Of a stretch of DNA of 64,000 bases, positions 52,290-62,435 are shown in pieces. Position numbers and translations under genes: made by a program. Source of the stretch: an uncultured Paracoccaceae bacterium (GTDB lineage Bacteria > Pseudomonadota > Alphaproteobacteria > Rhodobacterales > Rhodobacteraceae). Each line of letters opens with the position of its first letter. The first letter of the stretch is position 1. Under the pieces are notes generated by a model, which saw only the letters and a list, made by a program, of their open reading frames with translations, was not told the DNA's origin and ran no database searches. The stretch is taken from the NCBI GenBank assembly GCA_947499635.1, contig CANMPD010000006.1:62001-126000 (forward strand), in the 5' to 3' direction.

Positions 52290-53706
52290 CTTTCTAACCG
52301 CACTCGTAATCGACGCGCCCGTTCTCTGAACGCGATTTCTCCACCTTCTAGAATGTCGCAAACCGCCTTTCGGATTTCACCGTTTTCTAACCCACCGGAA
52401 AAGTAAGTTATTTCAGGTAGTTCCCCTCTCGTGTGGTTTTCTGCGTTAGCAATGATGATTTGGTCGGCGTCTGTATTGATCACCAGATTTGCGTTGTGTG
52501 TGACCATTATCACCTGTCGCTTTGCTTTCGCTGCGATGAACAAGTCGACTAACTCATCGTTGACCGACTTTGGGTCCAAGTTTTCTTCTGGCTGATCGAT
52601 AATCAGAGGGCGTGTGTCAGCATCATCAAGCGCCAAATAGAGCAGCAGAAGCACAATTCCGCGCGTACCAGGCGACAACTTACGAATGTCGATGCCATCA
52701 AAATCGATGCCGTATTGAAGGCTGATATGATCAGTAGAATACAACCATTTGGCAAAACGCTTAAGCCAGTCGCGATACTCGTGTTCATCCGATTTCGTTA
52801 CATTGGCATGCTCGAGCAAAGCAGACATGTACTCGGCTCGAAAACTTGCCATGGCTTTGCCTACGGCTTCTGCATCGCCAGTTTCCCAAGTGGCTTTGAG
52901 GTCATTGTTGACCTTCGACAGGAACGTGCCAGCGCCTTTGAATGGGGTATCCCTGCGTAGATCAATAAGGTGCTTTTCTGCGAAGGCTGCCCATCTGTCG
53001 ACGTCGACCGAACGGGATACTGTAAACGACATTTTTTTGAGGCTCCCCGTTGAACCGGAAAGTCTATCAAGCAAGGGCTTGTAGAGTTCTGTCAGAACGG
53101 CCTGTTCTGAGGTAACAGCGCTAAATACTCGAGCATAGGCTTCGTCTCTTTCGGCCTGCAACTTTGTGATACGTGAGCGCGCTCCTTTTGCGGCCTCGAG
53201 TTTTTCGCTCAAGATGTTGAGAGATGTAGTTTCTGCTGAAATCTTCGATGTGAGGGCAGAGAATTGCTTCTTGGTCACTTCATCGGCAGCAACTAGTTTT
53301 TCAAGTCGCGAGATTTCGGCTTGCAGGAGCGCTAAAGGTTGCTTGCTGAGATCAGCACCTTCGGGGATTAGAGAAGACTCCGCAGTCGCGAACGCTGGGG
53401 GGGGACGCCCTTCCAAGAGTCTATGGATTTTTCGCAGGTCTCAAGAAGTTGAGCGAGTTGGGCGTCAACATCACCTGTGTAATCAATCCGAAACGCATCC
53501 CAATCACTATTTTTAATCTGACTGGCCTTTCGACGCTCCTGAGTTGCTCGCAAAAGTTCAGGGGCCTTCGCTGTTCTTAAGTCCTTCACATCATCTGAAA
53601 GCCTCTCTAGCGCTGACTTTTGCTGATTGAAATGCCGGAGGTAGATTCTGGCGACCGCTCTCAGACAGCAACGAAGGTCGTAGGTTTCAGTTGACTCAGT
53701 TTGCAA
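52286..53706 (-). pseudogene. SMC/TrlF-like AAA ATPase, C-terminal part, frameshifted
   Basis: Two overlapping frames make one coiled-coil ATPase. The upstream piece (53368-53706) is helical (LERLSDDVKDLRTAKAPELL, TGDVDAQLAQLLETCEKSID). The downstream piece (52286-53416) continues the coiled coil (LLQAEISRLEKLVAADEVTK) and ends in the ATPase lobe: KLSPGTRGIVLLLLYLAL (signature), TRPLIIDQPEENLDP (Walker B and D-loop) and IMVTHNANLVINTDADQIII (H-loop). They are separated by a run of eight G (53397-53404, C on the coding strand); nine would join them. The Walker A domain is missing, so the gene is truncated as well. It resembles TrlF/Rad50-type ATPases found in defence contexts. Confidence 0.7.
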
Positions 53707-53744
53707 GTGACGTTTCAGGACACTGAAGCAACGCTTTTTACAAT

Positions 53745-54503
53745 TCAGTGCTGTAAAACTTGGGTCAAAAAGGTCTTTGTTCGCATTTCCTTGGGGGTAT
53801 CGAAGAAAGATCCGGGATCGTTGATCTCAACAATCTGCCCTTTATCCATGAACACAATGCGATCTGCGACTTTGCGTGCAAACCCCATCTCATGGGTGAC
53901 GCAGATCATTGTCATCCCTTCGCGCGCCAATTCTTCCATGGCCTCCAGCACTTCGCCAATCATCTCTGGGTCAAGTGCGGATGTCGGCTCATCAAACAAC
54001 ATGACTTGCGGCTGCATGCATAAGGCGCGAGCAATGGCGACGCGTTGTTGTTGGCCTCCGGAAAGTTGATTTGGGTATTTGTCTGCTTGGTCCGGGATTT
54101 TGACCTTCTCAAGATATTTCATCGCAATATCGGTTGCAGCATTGTGGGACATCTTGCGCACAGACATAGGGGCTAGAAGGCAATTCTCCAAAATCGTCAA
54201 ATGCGGGAAGAGATTGAACTGTTGAAAACACATGCCCACTTCAGACCGGATCTGATCGATGTTCTTTGTGTCGTCTGTAAGGGGCGTTCCGTCTACGAGA
54301 ATGTCGCCATCTTTGTGTTCTTCAAGCCGGTTGATGCAACGGATCAATGTGGATTTCCCAGAACCAGATGGGCCACATATGACGATACGTTCCCCTTTGC
54401 GGACATCGAGACTAACCCCTTTCAACACGTGAAAGTCACCATACCATTTGTTCATGTTGTGGATTTTGATCATTACCGGGCGGTCTTCGAGTGCTGTCGT
54501 CAT
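53745..54503 (-). CDS. polar amino-acid ABC transporter ATP-binding protein
   Basis: 252-residue ATPase of the GlnQ/HisP/AapP group. Walker A is [21 protein letters not shown]-loop region [18 protein letters not shown], signature [20 protein letters not shown], Walker [21 protein letters not shown] and switch [38 protein letters not shown] is the usual C-terminus. I start at 54503 (MTTALEDRP) rather than 54617. It follows the permease gene by 20 nt. No binding protein is nearby, so the substrate (glutamate, glutamine, arginine or related) is open. Confidence 0.93.
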   Translation of the reverse strand: MTTALEDRPVMIKIHNMNKWYGDFHVLKGVSLDVRKGERIVICGPSGSGKSTLIRCINRLEEHKDGDILVDGTPLTDDTKNIDQIRSEVGMCFQQFNLFPHLTILENCLLAPMSVRKMSHNAATDIAMKYLEKVKIPDQADKYPNQLSGGQQQRVAIARALCMQPQVMLFDEPTSALDPEMIGEVLEAMEELAREGMTMICVTHEMGFARKVADRIVFMDKGQIVEINDPGSFFDTPKEMRTKTFLTQVLQH

Positions 54504-54523
54504 CTTTAGATCATCCTTCGATA

Positions 54524-55204
54524 TCAGCGCAGAGTAATTGCAGAATTTGAGTCGTGAGCGCCAAGTCGTGCTTGAGTGCTGCCTGCAAGTTTCAAAAACA
54601 GGGTCGAAATGCCCCAATAGATCAGAGCTATTGTCGCGAATGTCTCAACTGGAGTGAACGTTCTTCCATTGATATCACTTGCGGCATAAGTGAGCTCTGT
54701 CACGGTAATCATCGACAATAGCGAAGATTCTTTGATCATGGTTAGAGCGATGTTGGTACCTGGAGGGAACACGTAGCTGTAAAGCTGAGGAAAGATCACG
54801 CGCCGCATATAAAAGCTATATTTGAGGCCTAAGGCGCGGGACGCTTCAAATTGTCCCTTTGGCACAGCTTCGACCCCTCCACGGAAAATTTCCGCGAAAT
54901 AGGCTGCGCCATAGGCAGAGAGGCAGATTATGCCTGTGGTAAAGCCCGATATGCGTATGCCGTAGAAAGGCAGGGCATAAAAAACCATAAAGATTAAGAT
55001 CAGCAGCGGAATGTTCCGCATTAGTTCAATATATGCCACAGCAGGCCAGCGCATGGTTCGCTTGGGGGAAATACGAAGCAGGCAGATGCCGGCTCCCAAG
55101 ATGATCGCGATCGGGATCGATATGACCGAGATAAGGAGCGTTGTTAAGACACCTTCAATCAGGATACCACGATGGCCCCAGATGGCTAATAAATCGAATT
55201 CCAT
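54524..55204 (-). CDS. polar amino-acid ABC transporter permease (HisM/GlnP type)
   Basis: 226-residue inner-membrane protein with about five hydrophobic segments ([37 protein letters not shown]). The permease signature is [20 protein letters not shown] then [10 protein letters not shown], with [20 protein letters not shown] next. A complete transporter normally has a second permease and a periplasmic binding protein; here the gene is preceded only by a GHKL-ATPase fragment ending 10 nt upstream. The operon has therefore probably lost its 5' part. Expression would need a new promoter. Confidence 0.92.
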   Translation of the reverse strand: MEFDLLAIWGHRGILIEGVLTTLLISVISIPIAIILGAGICLLRISPKRTMRWPAVAYIELMRNIPLLILIFMVFYALPFYGIRISGFTTGIICLSAYGAAYFAEIFRGGVEAVPKGQFEASRALGLKYSFYMRRVIFPQLYSYVFPPGTNIALTMIKESSLLSMITVTELTYAASDINGRTFTPVETFATIALIYWGISTLFLKLAGSTQARLGAHDSNSAITLR

Positions 55205-55213
55205 GGTTGTCCC

Positions 55214-55381
55214 CTATGGCCGGAATTTCAATGAACGTCTTTGAAGGACTTCACCGAAATGGCTAGTGGCATAATCATCATGCGCATTCTTGAAGAGCTC
55301 ACTTATGGCTGTGGATATGTTGGCGATTTGCTGTCGACCAAGAAGGTCGATGGTTCTTGCTCTAATGTGAAACTTTGCCAC
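55214..55381 (-). pseudogene. N-terminal fragment of a GHKL-type ATPase
   Basis: From a GTG at 55381 the minus strand reads VAKFHIRARTIDLLGRQQIA then NISTAISELFKNAHDDYA, which matches the opening of GHKL (Hsp90/MutL-like) ATPases: ELFKNAHDxYA is the Bergerat N-box with the Mg-binding Asn. The frame then leaves the family (TSHFGEVLQRRSLKFRP) and stops at 55214, 10 nt before the permease ATG. Only about 38 of several hundred residues remain. Such stand-alone GHKL proteins are common in defence islands. Confidence 0.65.
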
Positions 55382-55751
55382 TATACCACTTTCAAAACTG
55401 CTTGCTCTGGTGCTGCCTTCTTTGCCAGCGATAAATTATTGGTTTTTCGGAAATTATAGCGGAATCAGGCCGCTGCTAAGTAGCAGCTTTGACAGAGATT
55501 TATTTTGGGGTGCGACACGGGCACAACGGCACGCTTGATGTCTGCTGAGATGTGAAATGGCTAATCGATCCTGCACCTGTAGCAAATGACCGCTTCCCGG
55601 CCTCTTTGACGAAGGGGGCACGATAAAGCGGCGTACCGCCGCGTTGGCCAGAACCGCTGCGATATTTGAAGTCTACGCGCTTCTGGCCAACACTACCGTA
55701 TCGCTAAACTTTCTGTAACCGATGCCGAATGGTAATTGGAACTGATGCTGA
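55382..55751. other. non-coding scar region
   Basis: 370 nt between the GHKL fragment and the IS3 remnant. No frame of convincing coding character; a stretch around 55620-55660 is GC-rich with short inverted repeats. Probably rearrangement debris. Confidence 0.35.
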
Positions 55752-55928
55752 GTACTTTTGGATTATGCAGTCGAGTTGGAAACCTTGCAATGGGTCGCCT
55801 GGTTCAACAAGAAGCCTCTGGGTTACATCACGCCAATCGAAGCGGAGGAGAAATACGAACAAGCCTTGAAGTCAGACAAAATCGCAGCTTGAAAGACGAA
55901 CTCAAAAGTCTCCGGCAAAACCGGGGCG
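55752..55928 (+). mobile_element. IS3-family transposase 3' remnant
   Basis: The plus frame from 55752 reads VLLDYAVELETLQWVAWFNK then KPLGYITPIEAEEKYEQALK and SDKIAA to a TGA at 55890-55892. W-V-WFN-(R/K)-R-L...P...E.....AL is the C-terminus of IS3-type OrfB transposases. A stop lies immediately before, so only about 46 codons remain. Beyond the stop, CTCCGGCAAAACCGGGGCG (55910-55928) is like the terminal repeat of such elements. The left end of the IS is not visible. Confidence 0.7.
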
Positions 55929-56115
55929 TTTCAATGAAAGTAGGCACGAAGAGCCCCATACATCCTCCAACGAGGGAGTAAATTTCGGAATTTATAGCAA
56001 TGGCGATGATAATATAACGCGAGAGGATAGGCGGTGGGTACGATGACGCCACTTGTCACACAGGTGAGACATGATCCGTATGTCCCTGTAAAAATATGAC
56101 ATTCGCAATAGTTTC

Positions 56116-56283
56116 TTACGGAGTTCGTGGTACATATTTTTTGTCTGAAATAGATTCACGATGCCAGTGTTTGAATTCTGTTTCGATCAATTTTAGAATG
56201 TAATCTATGTGCTTCTGTGCCGCTTTTTCCGCTTCTGATGGCTGTGCCTTACAGGTGGCATTTACGATGGCTTCATGTTGCTG
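56116..56283 (-). pseudogene. C-terminal remnant of a GntR/FadR-type regulator
   Basis: The minus frame reads QQHEAIVNATCKAQPSEAEK then AAQKHIDYILKLIETEFKHW and stops at 56118-56116. EHxAIxxA...D...A...M..H the FCD ligand-domain end of GntR-family regulators is clearly recognisable. Upstream of 56283 the frame has several stops and no helix-turn-helix, so the gene is truncated. It may have controlled the neighbouring transporter or another lost gene. Confidence 0.6.
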
Positions 56284-56470
56284 AACAGATCATCCGAGAC
56301 GGTGCTAAGTCTATGCTTCGACCTTGAAAAGGTACGAATAGAGGACAGAAAGCCGACATTCGTTCAAACGCAGCGAATTGGTATTGTAGATTAACAATCC
56401 ATAGCCACTTTCCATTGACTATCAAATCAAACGGCGAAAAATAAATTAATAGTTAACAAGGAAACAATAC

Positions 56471-57682
56471 ATGTCTCAAAAAATTTGTAGAACGATGATA
56501 TTCGCATGTTGCGTTGCAACTCCTGCATTGGCGGATGCGATCGAGCTTGGGCCTCGGCCAGGGTATTTGGTAGATCGCCTAAAAGAGGGCACATTAAAAA
56601 AGACTTTGTCAGCCTGCCTTGACCAAAAAGCGTCAACTACTTTGTTTTCCATCGGTCATCGCGGCGCACCTTTGATGTTCCCCGAACATACAGTTGAAGG
56701 GTATAAGGCCGCAGCTCGTATGGGAGCGGGGATCATGGAATGCGATGTGACCTTTACCAAAGACAAAGAATTGGTATGTCGTCATTCGCAATCAGATCTC
56801 CATACGACGACAAACATTCTTGCGACGGACCTTGCGCAGAAATGTACGCAAGGTTTTGAACCGGCCAAAGGTGAAGACCAAGCCAGCGCACAATGTCAGA
56901 CATCTGACATCTCTCTTGCAGAATTTCAAAGCCTTACCGGAAAGATGGATGCATCAGACGGCAGTGCAACCACAGTTGAGGCTTATTTGAAAGGAACGCC
57001 GGATTGGCGTACCGATCTTTATGCAGCCGAGGGTGGGACATTGATGACACACGCGGAAAGCATTCACTTGTTTAAATCACTTGGCGTCAAGTTTACACCA
57101 GAGCTAAAATCACCAGCTGTCGAGATGCCCTATGATGGGTTTACACAACAAGATTACGCGCAAAAACTGATTGATGAGTACAAAGCTGCTGGTGTTCCTG
57201 GGTCTGATGTTTGGGCACAAAGTTTTAATCTTGATGATGTGCTTTATTGGATCGAACATGAGCCCGAATTTGGGGCGCAGGCTGTTCTCTTGGATGGAAA
57301 CTATAGCGACCCCAAATGGGACCATATGGACCCTACAACTTGGCCACACCAAATGGATGCTCTCAAAGCAATGGGTGTCAACTATATCGCCCCTGCATCA
57401 TGGGCTCTTGTGACATTGGACAATGGTCAGATTGTACCTTCGACTTATGCCATCAAGGCCAAAGAAGCAGGCCTCAAGATTATCGCATGGAGCCTTGAAC
57501 GTTCAGGCCCGTTAACTGACGGCGGTGGCTGGTATTTCAGCTCAATCAAAGACGCGACAACCAGCGATGCAATGTATCTCGAAATTCTGGATGTCTTGGC
57601 ACAGGACGTGGGTGTAGAGGGTGTTTTTTCCGACTGGCCTGCGACCACCAGTTTTTATGCGTCCTGTATGGGATTGAAATAA
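56471..57682 (+). CDS. periplasmic glycerophosphodiester phosphodiesterase
   Basis: 403-residue GDPD enzyme that hydrolyses glycerophosphodiesters to glycerol 3-phosphate and alcohols, releasing phosphorus from lipid head groups. A signal peptide ([23 protein letters not shown]) exports it. The catalytic barrel shows [20 protein letters not shown] (HR and E), [20 protein letters not shown], and [31 protein letters not shown] closes the barrel. Length is larger than cytoplasmic GDPDs, as usual for periplasmic ones. A good terminator follows. It borders the scar zone on the intact side. Confidence 0.92.
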   Translation: MSQKICRTMIFACCVATPALADAIELGPRPGYLVDRLKEGTLKKTLSACLDQKASTTLFSIGHRGAPLMFPEHTVEGYKAAARMGAGIMECDVTFTKDKELVCRHSQSDLHTTTNILATDLAQKCTQGFEPAKGEDQASAQCQTSDISLAEFQSLTGKMDASDGSATTVEAYLKGTPDWRTDLYAAEGGTLMTHAESIHLFKSLGVKFTPELKSPAVEMPYDGFTQQDYAQKLIDEYKAAGVPGSDVWAQSFNLDDVLYWIEHEPEFGAQAVLLDGNYSDPKWDHMDPTTWPHQMDALKAMGVNYIAPASWALVTLDNGQIVPSTYAIKAKEAGLKIIAWSLERSGPLTDGGGWYFSSIKDATTSDAMYLEILDVLAQDVGVEGVFSDWPATTSFYASCMGLK

Positions 57683-57710
57683 GTTACGGGGCAACGATTA
57701 CGTGCCTAAA

Positions 57711-57739
57711 ACCGAACCGCCATACCATCGCGGTTCGGT
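57711..57739 (+). terminator. terminator of the GDPD gene
   Basis: ACCGAACCGC (57711-57720) pairs with GCGGTTCGGT (57730-57739), followed by ATTCTTGTT. It lies 29 nt after the stop. Confidence 0.8.
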
Positions 57740-57963
57740 ATTCTTGTTATAAATGTTGGCGATCAGAACCATTATGCATCGGTGGTTCGCTATGCGATAT
57801 GCTCTCGTGTGGTGACAACAGTATTGTTGGATTACCGTCTCTGGGTCTTTAACTTTCCCAATGGCGCGAAAAGTCGATGCGCCGCTTACTCCCAGCTTTG
57901 CGACCGACCCTCAATATCGGGCCATTACCATGACCAGATATTGAGGAAAGAAGCCGGGCACGT

Positions 57964-60900
57964 CTATTCAGGTGCCGATAACATCTGCTTTTCTTGCAGC
58001 AAACGACGTGAAGATATACCGGGTTCGGCACCCCACACCGTGATCCAGCGATAAAACACCGGGGTCAGAAATAAAGTGAAAACAGTTGCAAAACCAAGGC
58101 CGCCGACGATGACCCAACCAACTGCAATGCGCGCTTCGGCACCTGCGCCGGATGAGAGGACAAGTGGAAGGCCGCCAAAGACAGTGGAGACCATGGTCAT
58201 CATCACGGGTTGGATACGCAGTCGCATAGCATTTCGTATGGCGCTGTCTATATCTTGGCCTGCTTCACGAAGCTGGTTGGCAAATTCGACAATCAGAATA
58301 CCGTTCTTTGCCATGACCCCGATCAGCAGCACCAAGCCAATCTGACTGTAATAGTTTGACGAACCGCCTGTAATCGAGATCGCAAAAAAGGCGGCTGCAA
58401 GGCCAAAGGGAACAGTGAGTATAATAACAACAGCGCTTGCGATACTTTCAAATTGCGCCGCAAGAACCAGAAAGACCACAATAGCAGCAACTGCAAATAC
58501 CCAATATATACCCGACTGACCTTCGCTGAGGGACGCTGCCTCGCCTGTCAACACGATCCCCATGCCCTCGGGCAGGGTCTGCTCAGCTAACTCTCTCAGA
58601 CGCGTTATGGCAGCTCCCAATTCAACGCCGGTGGCAAGGTTGGCTTGAACAGATGCGGCCAGCGAACCACCTTGCCGTTCAATCGAGGATTCACTGATCA
58701 CAGGAACCAATGATGCCGTCGACGAAAGCGGTACATATTCTCCACTAGGGAGGCGAAGCTGAATGGCCTCAAGATCATTTGGATCATTAATCGGAGGTCC
58801 CCCCGGGACGACACGTACATCAATCTCGGTATCATCGATAAACACACTCACTGCATCACTGCCTTGCGTAAGGGCGCTAATCGTTTTGGTTATCTCTGCT
58901 TCACTGAGGCCAAAGATGCCTGCCATTTCTTGATCTACGATGATGTCGTATTGGGCCAGAACGCTATCGCCTGAAACCTGTGGATTAATAAAGAGATCAT
59001 CTTGCGCCATTACCGCTGCAAGATTTGAAGCAGCCTCGTTCATATCCTCGACATTTGTTCCGCTAACGGCAAATGTCAGCCCGTTCCCGCCGCCGCGAAT
59101 ATTGAGGCTGTTGGGAGATATCGCAAAGACCCGAACCCCGGGTACGGTCGCAAGTTTGGCATTGATTGGTCCCATGAGAGATTGTTGCGACCAGTTGCGC
59201 GTCTCCCAATCCGGCAGACGCACAACGATGAACGCACTTGTTCCACCGCCAATACCAATGATGCTTTGGACTGCACGAACCTGTCCGCTTTCCTGAAACG
59301 GTGCCAAGATGGCTTCTATTTGTGCCACCTGAGTATCTAAATACTCAGTAGTGGTGTCAGACGCACCTCGGGCTTGTATCAAAAAGTACCCACGGTCTTC
59401 TGTTGGCGTAATCGCTGACGTCAACGTACTTGCGGCACCAGCTGCAATAATCGCGAACCCAATTGCCAAGGCCAACACAACCAAAGGTGTGCGGATCGCA
59501 TAATCCACCAGCCAATCAAAATGACGCGCAAGGCGGCTTGATGTTACCGGGATGTTTCGCTGAGGTTTTGCCGGTTTCCCAGGGTCTAAAAGCGCGCCAA
59601 GAACAGGAGCCAACGTCAGCGCTGCAGTGGACGATAACGTAACCGCAAAGGCGAGCACAAAGCCGAATTCGCTAAAGACGCCCCCTGCCTGTCCAGGTAG
59701 AAATGAAATGGGAATAAAGACTGCTGCAAGCGTTGCCGTGGTCGAAATAACAGCAAAGAAAACTTCATTCGTGCCTGCGGCAGCAGCGGCGAACGCGCCC
59801 ATTCCCTCTTTCCGTTTGCGAACGATATTCTCAACAACAACGATGGCATCATCAACAACCATACCTGTCGCCAAGACCAGAGCCAGAAGGCTGATCGTAT
59901 TCACCGAAAACCCAGTTAACCAAATCGCAGCAATGGTTCCGATCAACGCTACGGGGATCGTGACAGCAGGGATAAGTGTCGCACGTAACGAACGCAAAAA
60001 GGCGAAAATGACAAGGATCACAATTACTGTGGCCAAACCGATTGATTTCACAACTTCGATCAAGGCGCTTTCAATAAATACGCCATCATCTGTTGAAATA
60101 GTTAACTCAACGCCTTCAGGAAGGTCTGCGCGCAACTCTTCAACAGCAGCGCGAACCGCGGTCGAGATTTCAAGCGTATTGCCTTCAGATTGGCGGGTGA
60201 TATCTAGCCCAAGGGCAGTTTGTCCGTTGACGCGGGTTGCGACACTAAAATCTTCGGGGATTAGCTGCACCAAGGCCACATCCGAGACCCGCGTGTTCGC
60301 ATCAATCAAAATCTGGCCAATGCTGTCAACGGTGACGTCGGCGTTCCGAACTTGCAGCGCAATCGTCTGGGCATCTGTTTCCAGTTCACCCAAAGGAGTA
60401 TCATCGCGCAGGTCAGCAAGGGCTTCGGTCACGTCAAATACAGTCAAACCCCGGCTGAGCAGAAGGCGGTCATCCAATGTTACACGAAATTCGTTCGATC
60501 GATCTCCACGTGTTGTGACCTCTGCGATGCCATCAATGAGAGACAATCGATCATAGATCCGACCTTCTGCCAAAGTCGTCAACTCATCCAGAGAGACATC
60601 TCCCATTACAGCCAAGCGGATGATGGCATCTGCGTTGGTGTCAGATTTGGACACGGTGGGGTCATCTTCAAGATCATCGGGCAGATCGCGCACTGTGGCA
60701 GATACGATTTCACGGGCTTCATTTGCAGCCACATCGATGTCGGTGTCTTCGGATAAATCGATAGTGATGCTGCTTGATCCAGTCGTGGAACTGGATTCGA
60801 TGTAGGATAGCCCCTCCAACGCGCTCAGCGCATCCTCTAGAACCTGCGTAATTTCCTGATCAACGGTGGCCGGGGTCGCGCCTTCATAAGTCGTGCTGAT

Positions 60901-61068
60901 AGAGAGGACCGGCTGATCGACATCGGGCATTTCGCGGACATCGACAGAAGACAAGGCTGCCAAACCGGCGATCAAGATCAAAAGATTGACAACAAACCCA
61001 AAGATTGGTCGCGCAACAAAAATATCTGCTAAACCAGATACCGCGCGTTGAATGGTCGGGGTACTCAT
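57964..61068 (-). CDS. RND-type multidrug efflux permease (HAE1 group)
   Basis: Inner-membrane proton antiporter of 1034 residues. It has an N-terminal IFVARPIFGFVVNLLILIAG, porter-domain stretches (VDVREMPDVDQPVLSISTTY; QEITQVLEDALSALEGLSYI) and twelve predicted helices. The central block has GMVVDDAIVVVENIVRKRKE with the proton-relay Asp pair and FFAVISTTATLAAVFIPISF. The second half repeats with SQIGLVLLIGVMAKNGILIV then EFANQLRE. Length is normal for AcrB/MdtBC-like pumps. The start overlaps the adaptor gene by 4 nt. No TolC-type outer-membrane gene is adjacent. Confidence 0.95.
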   Translation of the reverse strand: MSTPTIQRAVSGLADIFVARPIFGFVVNLLILIAGLAALSSVDVREMPDVDQPVLSISTTYEGATPATVDQEITQVLEDALSALEGLSYIESSSTTGSSSITIDLSEDTDIDVAANEAREIVSATVRDLPDDLEDDPTVSKSDTNADAIIRLAVMGDVSLDELTTLAEGRIYDRLSLIDGIAEVTTRGDRSNEFRVTLDDRLLLSRGLTVFDVTEALADLRDDTPLGELETDAQTIALQVRNADVTVDSIGQILIDANTRVSDVALVQLIPEDFSVATRVNGQTALGLDITRQSEGNTLEISTAVRAAVEELRADLPEGVELTISTDDGVFIESALIEVVKSIGLATVIVILVIFAFLRSLRATLIPAVTIPVALIGTIAAIWLTGFSVNTISLLALVLATGMVVDDAIVVVENIVRKRKEGMGAFAAAAAGTNEVFFAVISTTATLAAVFIPISFLPGQAGGVFSEFGFVLAFAVTLSSTAALTLAPVLGALLDPGKPAKPQRNIPVTSSRLARHFDWLVDYAIRTPLVVLALAIGFAIIAAGAASTLTSAITPTEDRGYFLIQARGASDTTTEYLDTQVAQIEAILAPFQESGQVRAVQSIIGIGGGTSAFIVVRLPDWETRNWSQQSLMGPINAKLATVPGVRVFAISPNSLNIRGGGNGLTFAVSGTNVEDMNEAASNLAAVMAQDDLFINPQVSGDSVLAQYDIIVDQEMAGIFGLSEAEITKTISALTQGSDAVSVFIDDTEIDVRVVPGGPPINDPNDLEAIQLRLPSGEYVPLSSTASLVPVISESSIERQGGSLAASVQANLATGVELGAAITRLRELAEQTLPEGMGIVLTGEAASLSEGQSGIYWVFAVAAIVVFLVLAAQFESIASAVVIILTVPFGLAAAFFAISITGGSSNYYSQIGLVLLIGVMAKNGILIVEFANQLREAGQDIDSAIRNAMRLRIQPVMMTMVSTVFGGLPLVLSSGAGAEARIAVGWVIVGGLGFATVFTLFLTPVFYRWITVWGAEPGISSRRLLQEKQMLSAPE

Positions 61069-62252
61069 GTTGGCTCCTGATTTCCCGCATTCGCGTCAGT
61101 ATTTGCATCAGTGATTTTTGCGCCTTTGCGTAGTTTATGCGCGCCTTCCGTCACAATCTTAGTATCAACCGGCAGGTCTACATCCACCCAAGCGCGCTCA
61201 TCTCGGCGAAACAGAATGGTTACGGGGGCGTTCATTGCAACACCTTCATTGTCAAACCAGATGCTGGCGCCATCGCGTGACCACGTAATGGCTGTAGTGG
61301 GGACAACCAACAAAGGTTCGCTCAGATTTGCGAGCCTGGCTGTAAACGTCATGCCCGGCCACAGGACTGCATCCGGATTTTCAACCAGTGCCTTGACGGT
61401 CACACTGCGAGTGACCTCGTCAATCCGACTATCAAACGACGTGACCTCACCCTGGAATGGTCGCCCCGTCAAAGATGGTGTTCCTAACGTCACCTCGCGG
61501 CCAAGCGACAAGAAACCAACAGATCGCTCGGGCAATTCAAATTCGACCAACAATGCACTCGAGTTATCGATTGTAACAATGGCCTCATTCGCACTGATAA
61601 AGTCTCCAACATCAACATCACTCAGGCCTAGTGTTCCCGAAACAGGGGCGCGGATCGTAAGGTCTTCGAGTGTAAGTTCGGCCAGCCCAACATTGGCCTC
61701 CGCAAGACGTTGTGCCAATTTTGCGTCCGAAATTGTTACGTCTGAAACCGTAGAGTTCCCTGATTCACGTAAGCGTTCGTAACGAACTACGGTATCAGAG
61801 GCTTGTTGCAACTCATTTTGCGCAGCCTCGAGCGAGAGTTTCGCAGCGCGAGCATCAAGCTGCACCAGAACATCACCCTGCTCGACCTGAGCATTTGGTG
61901 GTAGATTGACTTCGACAACCCGGCCAGACACGTCCGAGGTGACAGTCGCGCTTTGTACGGCTTCCGAACTGCCTATTGCCCGAAATGTATCCACGTAAGG
62001 CTGCATGGTAAGCTTTGTCAAAACGACGGTTGTCGCACCTCTGGCACCTGGAGGCCCAAAACCTGGGCCGCCGCCAGGACCACCGGGGCCACCTGGACCA
62101 CCCGGAGGAGCAAAACCCTGCCCCCCTGGGCCTTGCGCCTCAGAGGCGCGGTTCGTCTGACCAGAGAGGAATATCTCTGGAATACCAAACGACCAAAGAT
62201 AAGCGCCGGCAACAATTGCAAGCGAGACGAGAACGGAGAGTGTCTTTTTCAT
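61065..62252 (-). CDS. RND efflux periplasmic adaptor (membrane fusion protein)
   Basis: 395-residue adaptor linking the RND permease to an outer-membrane channel. The N-terminal signal/anchor is MKKTLSVLVSLAIVAGAYLW. It is followed by an unusual Gly/Pro-rich low-complexity linker of about 35 residues (near residues 42-75, for example PPGGPGGPGGPGGGPGFGPP). Then come the lipoyl half (VDVSGRV-like VTSDVSGRVVEVNLPPNAQV), a coiled coil, the second lipoyl half (LTLEDLTIRAPVSGTLGLSD) and the beta-barrel with VEFELPERSVGFLSLGREVT. Co-transcribed with the permease. Confidence 0.93.
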   Translation of the reverse strand: MKKTLSVLVSLAIVAGAYLWSFGIPEIFLSGQTNRASEAQGPGGQGFAPPGGPGGPGGPGGGPGFGPPGARGATTVVLTKLTMQPYVDTFRAIGSSEAVQSATVTSDVSGRVVEVNLPPNAQVEQGDVLVQLDARAAKLSLEAAQNELQQASDTVVRYERLRESGNSTVSDVTISDAKLAQRLAEANVGLAELTLEDLTIRAPVSGTLGLSDVDVGDFISANEAIVTIDNSSALLVEFELPERSVGFLSLGREVTLGTPSLTGRPFQGEVTSFDSRIDEVTRSVTVKALVENPDAVLWPGMTFTARLANLSEPLLVVPTTAITWSRDGASIWFDNEGVAMNAPVTILFRRDERAWVDVDLPVDTKIVTEGAHKLRKGAKITDANTDANAGNQEPT

Positions 62253-62435
62253 ATTTTAGCCTTTCGTTGAACTACAGGCACGTGTGTCTTAGGATTTCAA
62301 ATTTGCGATTTGCCCTCGGGCAACAGAAACCAGTCCAGTTGGCTTCACGCTGAATTAACAAATTGAACGATGTAATGTGGTGTTAGGAACGGCGACGTTC
62401 CTTTACACAACTATTCGGGGTCATAAATGATGGCA

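Noticed and set aside
57911-57945. Inverted repeat CTCAATATC...GATATTGAG past the end of the RND permease
   Set aside because: The stem is A/T-rich with an 18-nt loop and no T-run, so I do not call it a terminator.
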